A DNA stretch of 64,000 bases, taken from NCBI RefSeq assembly GCF_001625215.2, contig NC_030385.2:37969598-38033597 (forward strand). Direction: 5' to 3'. The stretch comes from Daucus carota subsp. sativus. Taxonomy: Eukaryota > Streptophyta > Magnoliopsida > Apiales > Apiaceae. The first letter of the stretch is position 1; each line of letters opens with the position of its first letter. Below the pieces are notes generated by a model that was not told where the DNA came from, ran no database searches, and saw nothing but the letters and a program-made list of their open reading frames with translations. A program made the position numbers and the translations under genes. Shown here piece by piece: positions 58,801-64,000 of the stretch.

Positions 58801-59361
58801 ATTTTTTGGAATTTTTGGATGAAAAATATCAAAAATTAGAACTACTCTTTTTAGTTTCAGATGTATTGGAAGCAAGTTTCGAATCTGATTTTGTTTCAGA
58901 TTATTTATGAAATATAGCAGCTTGAAAATTTTAATCTAATTTTGTTTCAGATTATTTAATTATGGGAAAAAATAGCACACAAGTCTCTCTGCACCTATAT
59001 AAAGGAGAAGCATGGGGCGTTTAGGTGGCGCCTCTCACATCGTTTCGTTCTATTTTTCTAATTTTCTCGAATTTTTGGATGAAAAATATCAAAAATTAGA
59101 ACTATCTTTTTTAGTTTCGGATGTATTGGAAGCAAGTTTCAGAATCTGATTTTGTTTCAGATTATTTATGGAATATAGCAGCTTGAAAGTTTTAATCTGA
59201 TTTTGTTTCAGATTATTTAATAATGGGAAAGAGTAGCACACAAGTCTCTCTGCATCTATAAATATCCTTATAGGTTGTAGGGTTTTGGATCATCTAAACA
59301 CAGCCTATTCTCTCTCAATACCACAACCCTACCTCTCTCTGGTGATAGTTCTCTTGCTCGA

Positions 59362-59455
59362 TTTCTAACTCGATGGTGCCGTTCTTCTACAACAATAAGT
59401 GAAGGTTGTTTCTAACTCGATGGTGCCGTTCTTCTACAACAATAAGTGAAGGCTG
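59362..59455. repeat. 47 bp tandem duplication
   Basis: Two copies of TTTCTAACTCGATGGTGCCG and following sequence through ACAATAAGTGAAGG (59362-59408, 59409-59455), inside the Helitron candidate. Confidence 0.88.
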
Positions 59456-60197
59456 TTTATACGATATTAAAAAACATAAAGGTTGTTACAAGCAATGGTA
59501 GTCATAGACCGCTATGTGAGAGTCGACAAATCCAAAACACGGGAGAAAAATATAGTCTTGACATGATATTGATGGATAATATCAATAAATTAACTATTAG
59601 TGATGTATGTTTGTTGGTTATTCTTTTATAATATTTGTTTTGTTCATCGGACATGTTTGTTGTTAATTTTTATATGATTTACTTTGTACACAGGAAAATA
59701 TTATTCATGCATTATTTGTTTGCTCCGTTCAAACAACTTTTAAGTGAAGACTGTTCATATAGTATTAAAAAGTAAAGGTTGTTACAAGCAATGGTAGTTA
59801 TAGATCGCTATCTCGCGGATTTAAGTTAGACGTTTTTGTGCACAATCAATCCAAAAAAATTGGAGGAAGGTGACAATGTAAGAACATGATTACTTTTCAA
59901 AAAAAAAACACAAATAAAATTAAGATTCGTCGTGTTTTAAATTGTTAATTACGTGCACAAATTTATTTTTATTTTTTTAACGTGAATTATAGTCCAATTT
60001 TGCAATTTTATATAGTAGTATTGGTATTACATCAAGATTTTTATGATATAAAATTTATCTTAACCTACAAATATTAATATTTAATCATTAATATAATTTT
60101 TATAGACAACCACAAAATTATTACATTCGACAAATATTAATATTGAATCATTAATATAATTTTTATAGGCCGCCGCAACGCGCGGTTTCTCAACTAG

Positions 60198-61020
60198 TTT
60201 ATACCTAAAATTAAATTAAGTTTTACAACTGTTGGTTTTAATTAGTCATTCACTGCTAGCCAACTAAAATACAAAAGCCATGCTCTTTCTGTTCTTCAAA
60301 TTTCAATATTCAATATTCCTCGTTTAGTTGATATTTTCTGGTTCTTGCCCTTTCCATCCTGGTCATTCTCCTCCTTCTACATATTTTACAAAATTAGAAA
60401 AAAAAAAGAGTAAATTATGACGAGTGATTAATCGTATGATACTATAAAATTAAAGCAATGAGGTAAGACAAATGATATTAACCAGTCAAATAATTACCCA
60501 TCTAATGGACCTAATAATTACTCATATAAGGGACCTAAAAGATGAGTATGCAAGTTGACAATGTATAACGGGGTGATAACAAAAAATGTGGAAGAAAGGT
60601 GCTTACATATGGAATGATCAATATGTAACTGATCAGCAATTATCACTTATCAGACAAATCCTGGACAGAATATGATGCTACAACATAAATCAGCAACATG
60701 CAACTTTATTAAGAAAATTAGTATCTTTGATGTTAATTATTTGGAATCACATATATGTTTCTGGTAATCCAGTACAAAGACAATTCTCATAATCACTTTT
60801 CAATACTAGACCTTTTCAATAATGAATTTTTCTACCAGATCCATTTTACATATGCATTCTCTTTCCAACGCATGTAATTCATTTTAGCTTCTTTCCTGTA
60901 GCTCTTCAAAACATGACAAATCAGTGTGCCTACATGTAATTAATTTAACTGGTATGTGCTTCAAAAATAGTGTTGTGTCTATACACAAACACATTAAGAA
61001 AAATTTACTCAAACAATAAA
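60198..61020. other. Intergenic, AT-rich
   Basis: No gene or repeat was recognised between the Helitron and the next transposon. Frames are short. Confidence 0.45.
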
Positions 61021-62821
61021 GAGTTAAATGCACATTGTGTACCTGTTATTTCAATTTTATGCATGTTGTGTACCTTAATTTTCATATCTAGCACTTTGTG
61101 TATCTTTAGTTACAAGATTCTTGCAAATGGTGTACCTCCGTTAGTTTGCACTTAACTCCGTCAAATGCACAGCCGAAGAAGGATAAGAAAAATAATAATA
61201 GAGACCAAGACATAAAAAGCTAGAGGAAAGAGATGGGTGTTTGGCAAGAATCTAATTAGCTTTAGGTAGATTAACATGCACACGAAAAGCTGCAAATTCG
61301 TCGGGATGTGATGATATCTACACTTTATCAATTACGAAATCACATCAGTGAAATATTACAATATTATCAAAATTTGATTATCATATGATTTTTCTATTTA
61401 GTAATAATAATAACAATTATATTATGATTTTGATTTTGAATATGGAATAATTTAATTTATGAAATAACTTTATAAATTTTCTAATATATTTTAGAATTCA
61501 TATCGATGAGAAATTCATATTTACATATATTATTAACTAAATTCATATTGATACAAAATTTAATTCAACCTATGTCTTTCACAAGATTGTGATAAAGACG
61601 AAAAATGTGGTGATATTATTGTTACGATACCTCAAATAATCATGAATAAAAAAATAAATTTTATTAAAGATCAAAAACCTTAAAATCTAACTTTTCTTTT
61701 TTTGGTACCAAATATTTTTTTTCGTCTCTTTAAAAATCATAAATTAACATTATGATTGTATTAAAATAAATCATTCTGAAATATATTCATGTGAACATTA
61801 TGATTTAAGAATAATTTTTAGAAAAAGTCAAAATTTTAAAAAGGATCAAATTAAATACAAAAGTAAAAAATAAAAATATTATTATTTGTGGTTGGACATT
61901 CATGCGCATCATAGTCTATTTGATATAGTTAGTTAAACAATTTTTTAATAAATATTTATGATATTATAATTATCGAAATTGTGCTTATCACAAAAATAAA
62001 ATAAAAATTAAGCCCACTTGCAGAGCACGAGAAAAACATACTAGTATCATAATTGTTAATAAATTTGTTTTAAATTAGTGACAACTCTAATTTATTTGAA
62101 AATTTTGAAACAAAAACCTAAAGTTTGACTCTCACTATCTATATATTTAAATTGATATTTATAATTTTAAGTATATATGCACAGTAATATATATGAATAT
62201 AACTCAATCGATATAATATTTTATGTTAAATTTATCAAAAAAAATATGTAAAAAATAATGATAAATAATTTAAAATTAATAAGTAGATACAATTAAAAAC
62301 AGTAGTCATCTATGTTGTTATAATCTCAACAAGGAGAAACAGTCAATGGATCAAAACTAACTAAAAGTTCTATATCATGCCGAGGCTCTCCATGACATGC
62401 ATATATTTATTTTTCTTCATTCACTTTCTCCTCTAAACCTTAGACTTCAACGGTGAATTAAAAAATACAATGGGTTAATGAGTTACTTCCAGGTCCCCTA
62501 TGCTTGATGAACATATGACCAAGTGAGCATAATACATGGCACATAAAATTATATTTAACTTTAAATGTTTTGTTAAAAAAACCAAAGAATTAAATCTCAG
62601 TTTCATACACTAGATAAACACATGGATAGAGCTCTTGGAAGTGCAAAAGGACAGCAGTTGCTCTCATCATCCATGTGTGTCTTTGACGGCGTTAAGTATA
62701 AACTAACGGAAGCATACAAATCGCAAGAATCTTATGAAGTACACAAAGTGCTAGATATGAAAATTAAGGTACACAAAGTGCACAAACTCGAAACAACAGG
62801 TACACGCAATGCATTTAACTC
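61021..62821. mobile_element. 1.8 kb Mutator-like element with 9 bp target duplication
   Basis: The ends are GAGTTAAATGCACATTGTGTAC and the inverse of GTACACGCAATGCATTTAACTC. Inner TIR blocks CTAGCACTTTGTGTATCTT and CTCCGTTAGTTTGCACTTAA pair with AAGTACACAAAGTGCTAG and AAGTATAAACTAACGGAAG. Perfect direct repeats AACAATAAA lie at 61012-61020 and 62822-62830. TIRs are about 150-170 bp with internal GTGTACC sub-repeats. The interior (61200-62620) is AT-rich with no recognisable transposase, so the element is non-autonomous. Confidence 0.88.
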
Positions 62822-62830
62822 AACAATAAA

Positions 62831-63640
62831 TGAATCAATGTTTAAACATTATACTCCTTTTGTTTTTTTTTATTTGAAATTTTGATTTTGCGCACACACT
62901 TTTAAGTGTTTTGACCGAGTAGTTAAAATTATTATTTTCAAAATTTTCTTTTCCTGAATAAAAATATATAACCAAATTTTTTATTCACATAAAAAATTAA
63001 ACAAAAATAATAAATTTTACTATCCGTCAACCCACCTAAAAATGTGTGTCAAAAGTCAAAATGTCAAATAAAAAAAACATAGGAGGCATTTCCTCAATCG
63101 TGAAAACTACGTAGACTTTCAGAATTACAATTGACACTAATTGCTAAGTTACCAACTGATTGATAACCTTAAAAATGTTATTGGGTATACTTTATAACTT
63201 ATAAAAACTTGCAGTTATCGCAAGATTTAATTACCATTTGTCTATTACAAGATTTGATTATTATATTTTACGGACTTTCAATACTACAATAACGTGATTT
63301 TTGTAGTATAATACTTGAAGACTAGGTAGCTAGCTAACTCAAAATTTCGGTATCCTACACACTTAAAATTTATACACTCACTCTCTTATAAAATTTATTT
63401 AAAAAATTTTAAAATCACAACTTAATAACTCTTAAAAATTCACATAAGATTCATACTACATTAAACCACTTGTAACTTTAAGCACGTTAATCACCTGTAT
63501 GTTTACATCTTGACCAGACCCAAATGAGATTTCTACAAAAAATTAGTAAATAATTAAATTAAATAAAAAAGATAGAATTTTAAATTTTAAATTTTAAATT
63601 TAGACCGAAAGATGTTAAATTAAAAAAATTCTAAGAAATT
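62831..63640. other. Intergenic, AT-rich
   Basis: No supported gene. TTTTGACATTTTGACTTTTGACACA-like inverted segments near 62840-63080 (CACACACTTTTAAGTGTTTTG versus AAATGTGTGTCAAAAGTC) hint at another small TIR element, but the ends could not be set. Confidence 0.4.
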
Positions 63641-63644
63641 ACCT

Positions 63645-64000
63645 TTATTTTAGTGAGAGGTTGGGTATCAGGATAATTGTCGAACCTGAAAACCTCAATT
63701 CTATAACGAGCATAATGTGCACGCTCGGTAACAATCTGCAAATCATACAAGTGGTAGGTGGTTTTGCTACTCATCATCCCTTAAGACCCCAATACTGATT
63801 CAAAACTTATTTCCACCCAGTTGGAATATATCATCATCGGATGCATTGTTTTTTGAATCATGTCTGTTGTTGATCTTTTCTCGGCGTGACCGGTGATGAA
63901 AGAAAAAAATAGGTTGGTTTCTAAATTGATCCTCAGTGATGCTAAAATGATTACGAAAGTCAGCAATCGTGTACTTAGTAGGGGTCGTACATAATATTTT
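63645..64000 (-). CDS. Possible edge exon(s) of an unrecognised gene
   Basis: On the minus strand a segment from about 63737 to 63645 reads IVTERAHYARYRIEVFRFDN then YPDTQPLTKIK. It lies between a TTTGCAG acceptor and an AAAG|GTAATTT donor, so it looks like a real internal exon. Farther right (63990-63820) another open frame reads KYTIADFRNHFSITEDQF with a polar tail before a stop. The two are not joined with certainty. No family is recognised, and the rest of the gene would lie outside the window. It could equally be transposon-derived. Confidence 0.3.

Larger units (their letters stand above)
58666..60197 (+). mobile_element. Non-autonomous Helitron candidate
   Basis: The 5' end is A|TCAATATACTTATATAAAGG and the 3' end is a GC hairpin region GCCGCCGCAACGCGCGG followed by TTTCTCAACTAG|T. 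These match the TC...CTAG structure and A/T insertion site of plant Helitrons, without TIRs or target duplication. The length is 1532 bp and no Rep/helicase is present. A 60 bp unit is tandemly duplicated at 58681-58800 and partly repeated at about 59000, so the 5' part may come from serial insertion. A segment near 59510-59590 may be a remnant of an RPA-like gene (low certainty). Confidence 0.75.

Noticed and set aside
62622-62885. 87-codon plus frame near the end of the 61021 element
   Set aside because: More than half of it is the TIR and its GTACAC sub-repeats, and it runs past the element into flanking DNA.

Overview
This window is nuclear DNA of a flowering plant, almost certainly a eudicot. 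It is AT-rich, its genes have GT-AG introns and are far apart, the proteins are of plant type (mitochondrial uncoupling protein, DUF674, FLN1, HD2 histone deacetylase), and the space between genes is full of plant transposons. The species cannot be fixed from sequence alone. An asterid such as an Apiaceae member is only a guess.

Nine entries are protein genes or likely gene parts; eight of these are well supported and appear complete. From left to right: a mitochondrial uncoupling/carrier protein (minus, 942-5225); a triose-phosphate/nucleotide-sugar translocator-type transporter (minus, 7024-10691); a two-repeat DUF674 protein (plus, 12420-14058); an O-fucosyltransferase-family glycosyltransferase (plus, 23544-27588); a plastid fructokinase-like FLN1 (minus, 28520-30796); 20S proteasome subunit alpha-3/PAC1 (minus, 31904-32653, with a 2.7 kb 5'UTR intron); a small DUF7054-type protein (plus, 50921-51761); and a plant HD2-type histone deacetylase (minus, 55431-57947). 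A possible exon of an unrecognised gene lies at the right edge (minus, from about 63645). The genes are unrelated in function: plant neighbourhoods are not operons.

The middle and right of the window are transposon territory and hold the most unusual structure. At 37949-44056 there is a very young LTR retrotransposon without protein genes: two 1774 bp LTRs that look identical, a GAATG target duplication, and a 2.56 kb interior packed with GGCGCGCC palindromes and tandem arrays. Next to it (35942-37883) is a long-TIR Mutator-like element carrying a broken GDSL esterase/lipase fragment. A relative at 61021-62821 has a perfect 9 bp target duplication. Nested insertions occur at 46365-48806 (a polyA retroposon inside a TIR element) and 52686-54827 (a three-level nest). 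A Helitron candidate lies at 58666-60197. A 428 bp MITE with a perfect 10 bp target duplication (17641-18068), a polyA retroposon (19052-19572) and several CTCCCTCCGT Stowaway-like MITEs complete the picture.

Exon boundaries were derived by hand from reading frame and splice consensus. Transposon superfamily calls rest on termini and target duplications, not on database matches.
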